A stretch of 64,000 bases of DNA from Stenotrophomonas sp. 610A2 (GTDB taxonomy: Bacteria > Pseudomonadota > Gammaproteobacteria > Xanthomonadales > Xanthomonadaceae), in the NCBI RefSeq assembly GCF_030549615.1, contig NZ_CP130832.1, positions 1,736,001 through 1,800,000 on the forward strand. Reading direction: 5' to 3'. The stretch's first letter is position 1. Each line of letters opens with the position of its first letter. The notes beneath the pieces were generated by a model. That model made no database searches and had not been told where the DNA came from. It saw only the letters and a list, made by a program, of their open reading frames with translations. Of this stretch, positions 34,862 to 43,007 are shown piece after piece. Made by a program: the position numbers and the translations under genes.

Positions 34862-35332
34862 ATGAAAGCCAGATTGATCGCCACCGGTGAACGCGCGCCG
34901 TCCTGGGTGGCGCAGGGGTTTGCCGAGTACCAGAAGCGGCTGTCGCATTGGCTGCCGCTGGAACTGGTGGAAATCGAACCGGGCCTGCGCGGCAAGGGCC
35001 GTGATCCCAAGCGTGCGATCGAGGACGAAGGCAAGCGGGTGCTGGCTGCGCTGCCCAAGAACCCTTATGTGGTTGCGCTTGATGTGCCCGGCAAACAGCT
35101 CAGTTCAGAGCAGCTGGCGCAGCGTCTGGAGCACTGGCGCACGCAGGGACGCGACCTGGCCTTCCTGATTGGTGGCCCGGAAGGGCACGCAGCGGAGGTA
35201 TCCGCAGTGGCCGATGAGAAGTGGTCGATAGGCCCGCTGACCTTGCCGCATATGCTGGTTCGGCTGGTGGTTGCCGAGCAGTTGTATCGCGCAGCAGCGA
35301 TGTTGGCCAATCACCCCTACCATCGCGCGTAA
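34862..35332 (+). CDS. rlmH: 23S rRNA pseudouridine-1915 N3-methyltransferase
   Basis: 156 residues from the ATG at 34862, the exact family length. The SPOUT fold is seen in LDVPGKQLSSEQLA, FLIGGPEGH (SAM-binding knot) and the C-terminal HMLVRLVVAEQLYRAAAMLANHPYHR. It methylates pseudouridine 1915 in helix 69 of 23S rRNA. It follows rsfS, as in most proteobacteria, and immediately precedes the tRNA-Asn gene. Confidence 0.96.
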   Translation: MKARLIATGERAPSWVAQGFAEYQKRLSHWLPLELVEIEPGLRGKGRDPKRAIEDEGKRVLAALPKNPYVVALDVPGKQLSSEQLAQRLEHWRTQGRDLAFLIGGPEGHAAEVSAVADEKWSIGPLTLPHMLVRLVVAEQLYRAAAMLANHPYHRA

Positions 35333-35356
35333 TTAACGTATAGAATGCGCCTCCCC

Positions 35357-35433
35357 GCCCGAATAGCTCAGCCGGTTAGAGCACTTGACTGTTAATCAGG
35401 GGGTCGTTGGTTCGAGTCCAACTTCGGGCGCCA
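35357..35433 (+). tRNA. tRNA-Asn(GTT)
   Basis: 77 bases including the encoded CCA. The acceptor arms GCCCGAA and TTCGGGC pair fully, the discriminator base is G, the anticodon GTT is at 35391-35393 in the loop CTGTTAA, and the T arm reads GTTGG-TTCGAGT-CCAAC. A TATAGAAT box with a GC-rich discriminator lies just upstream. The prophage begins shortly after it, so the 3' half is the likely phage attachment site. Confidence 0.97.
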
Positions 35434-35448
35434 GTAGATTCAACAGCT

Positions 35449-35472
35449 TAAAGGCCGCGAAAGCGGCCTTTT
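35449..35472 (+). terminator. Terminator after tRNA-Asn
   Basis: Stem AAAGGCCGC (35450-35458), loop GAAA, stem GCGGCCTTT (35463-35471), then T. It ends the tRNA transcript. The adjoining bases 35480-35505 contain a near-duplicate CGTAAATTC / CGTAAAATTC that could be integrase arm sites; this is a guess. Between here and 35658 I see no credible gene. Confidence 0.85.
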
Positions 35473-35658
35473 CGCTGTCCGGCGTAAATTCGGACGTAAA
35501 ATTCCACTGTTCTATTAGCTGCAGCCCATAGAAGCTGTGCTTGGCTATCGTCCCAATTCTTATTGATCAGCTCGCCGCCGGCCGCCCCGCGCCCCGCGCG
35601 GCCGATCGTGTAGTGGACCCCGATAGGAATACACTCGCACTTGCGAACAGGGGGGCGC

Positions 35659-36705
35659 ATGCTTAGATACAATCCGAGCCTGGACGGAATCAGGGCTATC
35701 GCGATCCTTGCGGTAGTTGCGTTTCATGCGACAACGCCACTTGCACGCGGCGGGTTCGTTGGCGTAGATGTCTTCTTCGTGCTTTCCGGATTCCTTATCA
35801 CGTCGATCCTTCGAGGTGAGATTGAACAGCACGGTAGCATTCGGGTCGCCCGCTTCTATGGGCATCGATTCCTAAGGCTATACCCTTCGCTGGCTCTGGT
35901 CCTGGTCGCATTTTTGGCGGCGGCCCCCTCGCTCTGGCCTGATGAACCCGCGGGTCAGTCTGTCCTCTTGGCCGCTATGTATTTGACGGACTACAGTTCC
36001 GCGTTCTGGCAAGCACCCGAAGTGCTGCGTCACACATGGTCACTTTCTGTTGAGGAGCACTTCTACCTGCTTTGGCCCTTAGCTCTGCCTATGGTCGTCA
36101 GGGCTCGCAATCCGGTAGCGACCCTTGCCATGATTTACGTTGCTGCAACGGTTTGGCGCGTCACAAATGCCATCTGGCTGGGATGGGATATGACCTACTA
36201 CCGTTTTGACACCAGGCTCAGCGGCCTGGTTCTCGGCGCGATGCTGAGCTATGTCGGCGAGCATGCGCTGGTGAGAAGATGGTCTTGGTTCGCCTGGCCA
36301 GCGATAGTCTTGGTTATCGTCGGTGGAGCCCATCGACAAGTTGCAGGTCTTGTGACCGCGATTCCTGTCGCTGAACTCGCAACAGCCTTGATGATCCTTA
36401 CCGCGCGCGCAACCCCTTCTCATCGGCTGCTGTCAGCCGCCCCAATGGTCTACATTGGGAAATTGTCCTATGGCATCTATCTCTGGCACTTTCCGATAGC
36501 AGTTTGGCTGCGTCCACAGATCGGATGGGAAGGTACGTTCGCCTGGAGCCTCGGGTTGTCGATCGGAGCCGCTGCAGTTACCTACCACTTCATCGACCTT
36601 CCCTTGCAGCGGTGGCGCCACAGGAACCGGACAGCGGCCTACCGGGCAAGTGAAGAACGGGGACAACCGGGTATTACGCCACATAGGGCATCACTCGATC
36701 CTTGA
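35659..36705 (+). CDS. Acyltransferase-3 family membrane protein, probable O-antigen-modifying prophage gene
   Basis: 348 residues from the ATG at 35659 (MLRYNPSLDGIRAIAILAV), the usual opening of this family. About ten membrane helices are present. Family motifs are ARFYGHRFLRLYPSL (about 63-77) and HTWSLSVEEHFYLLWP (about 124-139), with the catalytic-type histidine and glutamate. Such enzymes O-acetylate polysaccharides at the membrane, and phage copies change O-antigen (seroconversion). It is the only gene between the tRNA and the tail genes. It reads opposite to them, overlaps the last tail gene by 32 bp end to end, and has weaker GC bias at third positions than its neighbours. Confidence 0.9.
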   Translation: MLRYNPSLDGIRAIAILAVVAFHATTPLARGGFVGVDVFFVLSGFLITSILRGEIEQHGSIRVARFYGHRFLRLYPSLALVLVAFLAAAPSLWPDEPAGQSVLLAAMYLTDYSSAFWQAPEVLRHTWSLSVEEHFYLLWPLALPMVVRARNPVATLAMIYVAATVWRVTNAIWLGWDMTYYRFDTRLSGLVLGAMLSYVGEHALVRRWSWFAWPAIVLVIVGGAHRQVAGLVTAIPVAELATALMILTARATPSHRLLSAAPMVYIGKLSYGIYLWHFPIAVWLRPQIGWEGTFAWSLGLSIGAAAVTYHFIDLPLQRWRHRNRTAAYRASEERGQPGITPHRASLDP

Positions 36706-37582
36706 CAAGCGCGTTCTTCTCGCCAGACAGATCATCCAGCGCAACCACGTAATGTAGTTCAGCTGACGATGCGACATCGATGGTGAAAGTCCCATCGACC
36801 GCACTGCTGGTCGCAGATCCAGCATAAGCACCCGTCGCACGCACATAGGCCCTTACGATTCGGGCCAGCGGAGCATCGGCTTCGTCCTTTACGGATCCAA
36901 TAATCTGTGCCGGTGGAGCAAGGGCCCAGTCGATCACCGCGTCCAAAAGTGCTAGACCGTTCGCCGAGTACCCTATGCGCCCGTATAGCCAACCAATGAA
37001 GGCAATTTTAGCCCCAAAGGAACCCCCACTGCGGTCGATCGATCCACGCTCGGCCATAAGCATGGTGATCTTGTTATCGGTCGACGACACCACCGCAATC
37101 GCGCTACCTACATACGGATCGCCAGGAGCCACGGTATCTACATTGTCGGTCGCGGTCACAACGGAATAGTCAGCCGGCGGCGTGACGGAGACGGCTGACC
37201 AAACTGCATGGGGAGATGACGCCCGGACAGTCGTCGGAGAACTGGATCCCGATCCAACGTTTGTAGCCTTGTCGGCCAACTTGAGGTCTGCCAACCAACC
37301 CGTGGTCACGGTACCGCCAGTTGTGGGAACGAAGAGTCCCACCAATACAGGGATGCCACTGCTGTTCAAGTAGGCAGCGATATACATCTTCATCGTTGCA
37401 TAGCTCGCATCGTCCGTTAAAGCGCGAGGCATCACAATCAGATTGAAAGAAAGCAAGTTGCTTGCCGTAACCTCGCTCATGTTGAACGACGTTACTGTGT
37501 GCCCCATTCCCTCAATCGCAGCCTTCGTGTTGGTCGCGGCGACGTTAGTCTTATCTTTCGTGACCAGTGCGATGTTGGCCAT
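36674..37582 (-). CDS. Distal tail-module protein, unknown function, with carboxypeptidase-regulatory-like C-terminus
   Basis: 302 residues from MANIALVTKDKTNV at 37582; the in-frame extension upstream overlaps the tail-tip gene and looks random. The N-terminal half begins with an alternating beta-alpha pattern (IALVTKDK ... AIEGMGHTVTSFN ... FNLIVMPRAL), resembling a Rossmann- or flavodoxin-like fold. Residues about 220-302 (IIGSVKDEADAPLARIVRAYVR ... GTFTIDV) resemble a carboxypeptidase-regulatory-like beta domain, common on surface-exposed phage proteins. As the last gene of the tail operon it is a candidate receptor-binding or fibre component. Codon usage is less GC-biased than in upstream tail genes. 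Confidence 0.65.
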   Translation of the reverse strand: MANIALVTKDKTNVAATNTKAAIEGMGHTVTSFNMSEVTASNLLSFNLIVMPRALTDDASYATMKMYIAAYLNSSGIPVLVGLFVPTTGGTVTTGWLADLKLADKATNVGSGSSSPTTVRASSPHAVWSAVSVTPPADYSVVTATDNVDTVAPGDPYVGSAIAVVSSTDNKITMLMAERGSIDRSGGSFGAKIAFIGWLYGRIGYSANGLALLDAVIDWALAPPAQIIGSVKDEADAPLARIVRAYVRATGAYAGSATSSAVDGTFTIDVASSAELHYVVALDDLSGEKNALVKDRVMPYVA

Positions 37583-37595
37583 TTCTTGGTTCCTC

Positions 37596-40427
37596 TCAAG
37601 GTTCGAAAATAAACTCGACTGCATCGCCAGCCGGCGGCATGTACGGTTCGTCGGTAAAAATGAACTGGATGGGCGTCACAGGAATCTCGATCTCCCATTG
37701 ATGGGAGGTGAAGCTACCCAGGCCGTCGCGCACGGAGAACACCTTCGCAATGACCGGGGACGCGTTGATATCCTCGATTTGGATCGTGGTGGTGTCGCCG
37801 GTAACGCCTGCGGATTCGGCCACCAGCAGCGACATGTCGCTATTCCACAGCTGCACCGTATAGGTCGTCCCCGGCTCAGGGCCGATGCTCGCCGCCGTGA
37901 CGTCCACCAGCGTATCGGCCTGCAGCACGCGATCGCGGTGCTTCCACGTGAATACCAAGTCGGCCCCGACGCTGGTCGGGTAGCTTTCGCCGTTCAACTT
38001 GACGCCGGCCGGCGGGTAGGGACGTCCTGCGCGGCCCTGCATCTCCAAGGTCAACGCCGGCGCCTCCGACAGTGCGAGCATCTCGCTGCTGGTGCGCGTG
38101 AGCGCCTTGGCTGACACCGTCTCGCCGTCCGAGTACTCACGGGTGTCCGCGCCGGACCACGCATCGTAGAACCAGATCCGCTGCCCAGCCTCGTGCGGGA
38201 TGGCCACCGTGTCCGCGCAGCCGCGCCCCAGGGTGAGCGTGCCAGCCACCGGGTCGATCGCGTCGACGCGTACAATCTCCGCGCCCAACAGCGCAGCAGT
38301 GCCGACCTCCACCTGGCCGAGATCGCTTTCGCCGGCCAGGGTGAACGCCGTGTCAGTCCGTGACGCCGCCTCGACCAACAATGCGGTCGGGCACCAGTCG
38401 AATGTTCCGACTTCGCCGTAGTCGGACGCCGGCGGCGCCGTCCAGAGCGCGTAGTTGATACCCGTCCCCGGCCGCCTGGCGACGGTCGCGAGGAACCCGG
38501 CGTCGACGGCGAGCACAGCCAGGTCGCCTGGCGAGAGTGTGCCGGCGAGTTCGACGTACGGAGCTTCGAACGCAAGCTGCTGAGCAGGCACCTGCGGCTT
38601 CGTCGATGGCGTCGTGTCAACCCCAGGCTCGCCCACGATATAGGTGGTGTCCGGCATCGAGAACACGTCCTGCACTGCCACCAGCTTGATCGAGCCGGAC
38701 CGTAGGATTCCAGTGTCGATGTCCCCGACCATGCACACCATGTCTGCGATCCCCCGCAACGGAAGCTGCAGGCGCAGGAACTGCCCGAGCCGAAGCGCGT
38801 GGGGCTTCCGGTTGGTGGTCAGCGTGAAGCGCTTTAAGGGTGTCGCCTTGCTTCGGAGGTCTCGGGCTGCAACGCGGAGTGCCAGGCTCTCGATCGGGAT
38901 CTCGGGGTACTCGATCGTCTCGGAGCGGACCCCGCCGACCGCCGCGATCGCGCCGAGCGAATGCTGCGGAGACGTCGCGCGATCCTCCTTCCGCTCCGGA
39001 TCGAACCATGCGACCACCACCTGGTTGACCGCATCGTCGAGGGTGGATGGATCCTCCTCGAATTCGATGATGTCGTCGTCCGTCAGGATCAGCAGAGCGT
39101 CGAGGTCGTGAACGCCGCGGATCAGGTCGAGGTACCACTGCCCGTCAACGCGGCTGCGCGTGCAGCTGGCGCCGATGACGTTGCAGATCCGCTGCCGGAA
39201 GTCCTCGAGCGATTCGCTGTCAGAGTCATACTTGGTGCAGATGCCGAAGCCTTCGGCGTACAGCTTTTGGGCCGCCGCGCGGAAGCTGTCGTCGTTGATG
39301 GCTGCAACCGGTTCGCCCTGCATGTCCGCCGACGTGAGGCAGTCGTAGATCACGTGCGCGGGGTTCATGCCGCGCATGCCGCCAAGCATCGCTTGGACAA
39401 CCACGGCGGTGATCGCGCCAGGGTCGTCACCCTCGATCACAGGAACACCGTCGTTCGGCGTGTTGTCGACGTACTCGGTATACGTGGTGTCCGACAGGTC
39501 GATGTTCATCCCGTAGCAAGCCAGCGCGGTGACACCGTTGACGACCGCTCCGGCCTCGGCGGCGATCTGCGCGGCCGTCATGCCGGAGCCCGCATCTGCG
39601 GGTTCCCCATCGGTGACGAAAAATGCCACTCGCTTCGCGTCGCCTGGAGCGCCTGCATAGAAGTCAGGCATATCCATCACGCCGGCGGTGAAGTATGTCG
39701 AGTACGACGATGACCGGGCGCTCACCCACGCCTTCAGGTCGTCGATGTCGCTGCTGTCAACATCGCGTCGGAGAATCGAGGCGCGACCACTTGGGTAGGT
39801 GCCGAAGCCGACGATCATGATGTCGGTCGTCACGCCACGCTCGGCAATCAGGGAGCCGATGAAGTCCAGCGACGAGTTGATCGCCGACTTCATGTTGGTC
39901 AGCCGGCTCTGCCCGTTCGGCGTGATCGTGTCCATCGAGCCAGACAGATCCAGCGCGAAGTAGACGGCTACGGACGACGGCGCTACCAGGCCGATCTCGG
40001 CAACCTCCGGGTACCAGCACTCGTCGTTGTCCCACCCCTTGAGTATCCGCCGCAGCTTGAAGGAGGCCGGCTTCGGATACGGGTTGAAGGCACCGTAGCG
40101 ACCGCCCTGGAACACGCCGCCGGCGCGCCCACGGTAGGCGCTCTGCTCGGGGCCCAACTGAGCGGCCAAGTAGCTGCTCGGCGACTGGCTCTGCTCACCG
40201 AAGCGCACGTCAAACGTTCCGGTGATTCCGCCTTCCGACGTCTCGCCACCCCACAGGTTGGCGGCGTTGATGTAGATCTGGCCACTGCTGGTGAGCTCGC
40301 CGCGCCAGGCCGTGCGATCGCCGCCGCGGAACTCCAGGAACGCATCGATCGGGCCCTTGCACCACCCGAAATGCATGATCAGTTTGTACCAGTACCCGAC
40401 CGTGGTTTTCTTGCTGCTACCGCCCAT
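37596..40427 (-). CDS. Tail-tip/host-specificity protein (gpJ-like hub) with inserted von Willebrand A domain
   Basis: 943 residues. The N-terminal 145 and the region from about residue 354 onward (MNPAHVIYDCLTSADMQGEPVAAINDDSF..., IEYPEIPIESLALRVAARDL) match phage central tail-tip proteins that bind the host. Between them, about residues 152-348, sits a von Willebrand A domain with a complete metal-ion site: DLSGS (Asp160, Ser162, Ser164), Thr247 in TYFTAGV and Asp273 in FFVTDGEP. The C-terminal 400 residues are beta-rich and probably form the tip. It acts outside the cell in the virion. Its start overlaps the 74-residue gene by 11 bp. Confidence 0.88.
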   Translation of the reverse strand: MGGSSKKTTVGYWYKLIMHFGWCKGPIDAFLEFRGGDRTAWRGELTSSGQIYINAANLWGGETSEGGITGTFDVRFGEQSQSPSSYLAAQLGPEQSAYRGRAGGVFQGGRYGAFNPYPKPASFKLRRILKGWDNDECWYPEVAEIGLVAPSSVAVYFALDLSGSMDTITPNGQSRLTNMKSAINSSLDFIGSLIAERGVTTDIMIVGFGTYPSGRASILRRDVDSSDIDDLKAWVSARSSSYSTYFTAGVMDMPDFYAGAPGDAKRVAFFVTDGEPADAGSGMTAAQIAAEAGAVVNGVTALACYGMNIDLSDTTYTEYVDNTPNDGVPVIEGDDPGAITAVVVQAMLGGMRGMNPAHVIYDCLTSADMQGEPVAAINDDSFRAAAQKLYAEGFGICTKYDSDSESLEDFRQRICNVIGASCTRSRVDGQWYLDLIRGVHDLDALLILTDDDIIEFEEDPSTLDDAVNQVVVAWFDPERKEDRATSPQHSLGAIAAVGGVRSETIEYPEIPIESLALRVAARDLRSKATPLKRFTLTTNRKPHALRLGQFLRLQLPLRGIADMVCMVGDIDTGILRSGSIKLVAVQDVFSMPDTTYIVGEPGVDTTPSTKPQVPAQQLAFEAPYVELAGTLSPGDLAVLAVDAGFLATVARRPGTGINYALWTAPPASDYGEVGTFDWCPTALLVEAASRTDTAFTLAGESDLGQVEVGTAALLGAEIVRVDAIDPVAGTLTLGRGCADTVAIPHEAGQRIWFYDAWSGADTREYSDGETVSAKALTRTSSEMLALSEAPALTLEMQGRAGRPYPPAGVKLNGESYPTSVGADLVFTWKHRDRVLQADTLVDVTAASIGPEPGTTYTVQLWNSDMSLLVAESAGVTGDTTTIQIEDINASPVIAKVFSVRDGLGSFTSHQWEIEIPVTPIQFIFTDEPYMPPAGDAVEFIFEP

Positions 40428-40641
40428 GCTCTGCCTCTTCTTGTTGCCTGGCGTGCTTCACGAGCGCCAGCGCCAATCCGTCGCCTGTCGCCTCGAGGCG
40501 CTCGGAGGCGATGCCATTTCTTACGAAGTCCGACCAGTCCAACTGGTGGCGGGCGAACCATGCGCGGCTGCCGGACGCGCACAGTCCGGGCCGGGGCCCG
40601 AAGCCGGTGATCGTCCTCAGGTGCTCGATGCGCACGATCAT
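40417..40641 (-). CDS. Small conserved tail-module protein, unknown function
   Basis: 74 residues from MIVRIEHLRTITGFGPRPGLC; the ATG at 40641 overlaps the previous stop as ATGA. Residues 15-45 (FGPRPGLCASGSRAWFARHQLDWSDFVRNG) are compact and basic, and the C-terminus is helical (GDGLALALVKHARQQEEAEHG). No family is recognised. The tight coupling to both neighbours argues for a real gene used in tail-tip assembly. Confidence 0.7.
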   Translation of the reverse strand: MIVRIEHLRTITGFGPRPGLCASGSRAWFARHQLDWSDFVRNGIASERLEATGDGLALALVKHARQQEEAEHGR

Positions 40642-40982
40642 TTCTTGCCGCTCTTCTTGCGAATCGCATCGGTGCCGGCGGGCTTCCAGCCGAGCACGAT
40701 GGAGTCGTCGACCCACACCGTTCCGTAGATGCGGATCATGGATTTGCCGTCCTTGACGGTTGGCGCGTTGCCCTTTTGCGCCTCCTGGTTCTGCGGCTTC
40801 GGCCGCATCGCGTACGAGACCAGCAGCGAAATGATTAGAACCACGATCGCCCAAATGATCTGCACGTAAGCTGCGGAGACTGGTCGACCACCCACGTACT
40901 TCGTGGCATACACGCGGGCGCGGGCCTCGTAGGCGATCGCGATCAGGAGTGCGCGCAGGCGCTTGGCTTGGAGTGAGCGCAT
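40638..40982 (-). CDS. Small membrane-segment tail-module protein
   Basis: 114 residues. A long hydrophobic helix (about 40-60, VQIIWAIVVLIISLLVSYAM) lies between a basic N-terminal helix and a polar C-terminal part (IRIYGTVWVDDSIVLGWKPAG). In position it corresponds to the lambda gpK/gpI slot, but no peptidase motif is visible. Lambda gpI-like assembly proteins also carry such a hydrophobic helix, so a gpI-like role is a reasonable inference. The start shares bases with the upstream stop (TGATG). Confidence 0.7.
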   Translation of the reverse strand: MRSLQAKRLRALLIAIAYEARARVYATKYVGGRPVSAAYVQIIWAIVVLIISLLVSYAMRPKPQNQEAQKGNAPTVKDGKSMIRIYGTVWVDDSIVLGWKPAGTDAIRKKSGKK

Positions 40983-41818
40983 CACCACACCGGATTTCCG
41001 TCGAAGATGTTCTTGACCGGTAGGTACATCGACCCACCGTAGTTGTCGCCGTTCTCGAAGTAGCCGGTGCAGTCGGCCCAGTTGTGTGCGCACCCTGGGT
41101 ACGCGACGACCTCCAGCGCGACGGAGAGATCTGCCGCACCGTAGTTGACGACGATCGCGGCGCCCGTGTGCTCCATGATCGTGCGGAACTCCTTCAGACC
41201 GTCGGGCCGCGTCCATTCGATGTAGCCACCGGCGAGGCGCCCCACGGGTAGCGTCGCAAACTCCGGTGCCGTCAGCATCAGCCCCGTGACGCCGGTAAGC
41301 ACCGCTGGCAGAGCGTGCAATTCCTTATCGACGTTGCACATGCCCAAGCCCTGGCTGTACAGCGCCAACGGACAGCCTCGCTGCCACTTGAGTTGCAGGC
41401 CGCTGCGCCGCCCCGACGTACGCGATGGCTCGCAGGTGAGCTTCAGCGTGGTGTCCGTGTAGGAAGGCGCGACGACGCGGCCGATCCATTCCGTGGCCAC
41501 GTCCGCATCACCATAGTGCTGGGCCATGCAGGTGACGATGACCGGATCGCTTGGCGGGTACGGCCGCCACCACGAGGCAATGGCGACGTCGTCCTCGCCG
41601 ACCTTGAGCGGAAGCGTGATCGTCACGTTGCTGCGCTTGGCGTCGACGCCCTCTCGGATCGGACCGCGGGCGATGCTGATCGGGTTGTATTCCTCGCCAC
41701 CGATGAGAATCGTGCGATCCGCGCTGGTATACCGCTCCACAAGCGTGCCGCGCTCGAAGCGGAAATGCGCCACCGGCTGGCCGAACCAGCGGCTGATCTC
41801 GCGCAGGCTAAACGTCAT
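40982..41818 (-). CDS. Phage BR0599/DUF2163-type tail protein
   Basis: 278 residues. The N-terminal part (DRTILIGGEEYNPISIARGPIREG ... RSNVTITLPL) and the cysteine-containing segment WQRGCPLALYSQGLGMCNV match tail-tip proteins of the BR0599/DUF2163 group, which build the distal tail of siphophages and gene-transfer agents. Cysteines also occur in YPGCAHNWADCTGYF near the C-terminus. It overlaps the upstream gene by 11 bp. Confidence 0.8.
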   Translation of the reverse strand: MTFSLREISRWFGQPVAHFRFERGTLVERYTSADRTILIGGEEYNPISIARGPIREGVDAKRSNVTITLPLKVGEDDVAIASWWRPYPPSDPVIVTCMAQHYGDADVATEWIGRVVAPSYTDTTLKLTCEPSRTSGRRSGLQLKWQRGCPLALYSQGLGMCNVDKELHALPAVLTGVTGLMLTAPEFATLPVGRLAGGYIEWTRPDGLKEFRTIMEHTGAAIVVNYGAADLSVALEVVAYPGCAHNWADCTGYFENGDNYGGSMYLPVKNIFDGNPVW

Positions 41819-43007
41819 CGGTCACCGCCGTGAAGCTGAGGTCACAAACGCCGATGCCGTCGACATCGGTCTGGTGTTCGATCTCGACCTCGTCGCTCGC
41901 CTGGGTGCACAGGCTCATGAACGACACCAGCCGGATCCGCGAAGGCGCGATCGTGGCGCCCAAGGCCGAGGCGAGCGTCAGGCTCTCGAACTCGCCTGCC
42001 TCGCCCGAGCCGGTGATCCTGCGATAGAAGACCGTGCCGTCCTTGAGCTCGATGCGGATGTCCCGGCGGCCCGCCTGCTGTCGGCCGAACAACGTGTAGC
42101 CGCACCACTCAACGACAAGGACCGTGCTGTCCGCCGCGATGGTGGCGGCCACCTTGATGTCGGCCGCCCAGCTTGGCACCCACAGCGGCACCGCACGGCC
42201 GGCCAAGCCGTACAGGAGCGAGCGCACGGCGCCGTGCTCGGCGCGGCCGTCCATAAGCCAGCGATGCGACGCACTCCGGAAGGCGCGCCCGGCGAGGTCG
42301 AATACCGAGGGGAGGCCGCTCCCCTCGTCCACCACCTCGATCTGTCGCGAATAGCTGGCCGTCGGGTCGGAGCCTTCGTCGGGCCGGTGCTCGAGCACGG
42401 GGAACCCGAGGTAGGTCGATGCCGGCAACTCGGCCGGCCAGTCGCATACCTCCGCGATCTCGAAGCTGACGCTGCGCTTGCCCGCGACATCGTTCCAGGC
42501 GCTCTCCTGCGAGCCGTCCAGCACCCGCGCAGCCCGCAGCGGGTACAGGCGGGTGCCGGCGCCCCACGACGCGCCCAGTGGCTGCAGGAGCGCCAGGCTG
42601 TCGCCCAGCACCGCGTCGATGGTCACCACCTCGAAGGCGTTCACCGAGCGCCACAGCATCGCCTGGCCGCCTTCCCGGAACTCGAAGGCGGTGGTGCGGC
42701 AAGGAACGATCGTCGCCCCGACCGCGACCGGGCTCAGCAGGCGCTGGACGTCGTGCCAGATCGGAAGCGCCCACAGCTTGGTGCCGCGGTCGAACAAGAG
42801 GGCGTCCGCTACGCGGCGCGCCTGAGCCTCGGCCAGGACGTCGAAAGTGAACGTGCGGCGGGGGCTGAGCCGCAGCTGCCGGTGCTGGGTGTAGCCAGTG
42901 CGGTTGGACCGCAGGATGTCCGTGAGCCACGCCAGAGTCTCGCGGACGCCACTGCTCCAGTCGGGCGGGACGGGCCAAGGCACGGGACCGGCGGAGGTGT
43001 AGCTCAT
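41808..43007 (-). CDS. Tail protein following the tape measure, family not recognised
   Basis: 399 residues from the ATG at 43007, which overlaps the tape-measure stop as ATGA. The sequence is beta-rich with many Trp and Arg residues (MSYTSAGPVPWPVPPDWSSGV..., SPRRTFTFDVLAEAQARRVADALLF). No enzyme motif is visible. Its place between tape measure and BR0599 protein corresponds to a distal tail or minor tail protein (lambda gpM/gpL region). Confidence 0.75.
   Translation of the reverse strand: MSYTSAGPVPWPVPPDWSSGVRETLAWLTDILRSNRTGYTQHRQLRLSPRRTFTFDVLAEAQARRVADALLFDRGTKLWALPIWHDVQRLLSPVAVGATIVPCRTTAFEFREGGQAMLWRSVNAFEVVTIDAVLGDSLALLQPLGASWGAGTRLYPLRAARVLDGSQESAWNDVAGKRSVSFEIAEVCDWPAELPASTYLGFPVLEHRPDEGSDPTASYSRQIEVVDEGSGLPSVFDLAGRAFRSASHRWLMDGRAEHGAVRSLLYGLAGRAVPLWVPSWAADIKVAATIAADSTVLVVEWCGYTLFGRQQAGRRDIRIELKDGTVFYRRITGSGEAGEFESLTLASALGATIAPSRIRLVSFMSLCTQASDEVEIEHQTDVDGIGVCDLSFTAVTDDV

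Noticed and set aside
35448..35672. 74-codon minus-strand frame next to the tRNA, considered as an integrase remnant
   Set aside because: It crosses the tRNA terminator and the acyltransferase start, and I could not match it to the end of an integrase.
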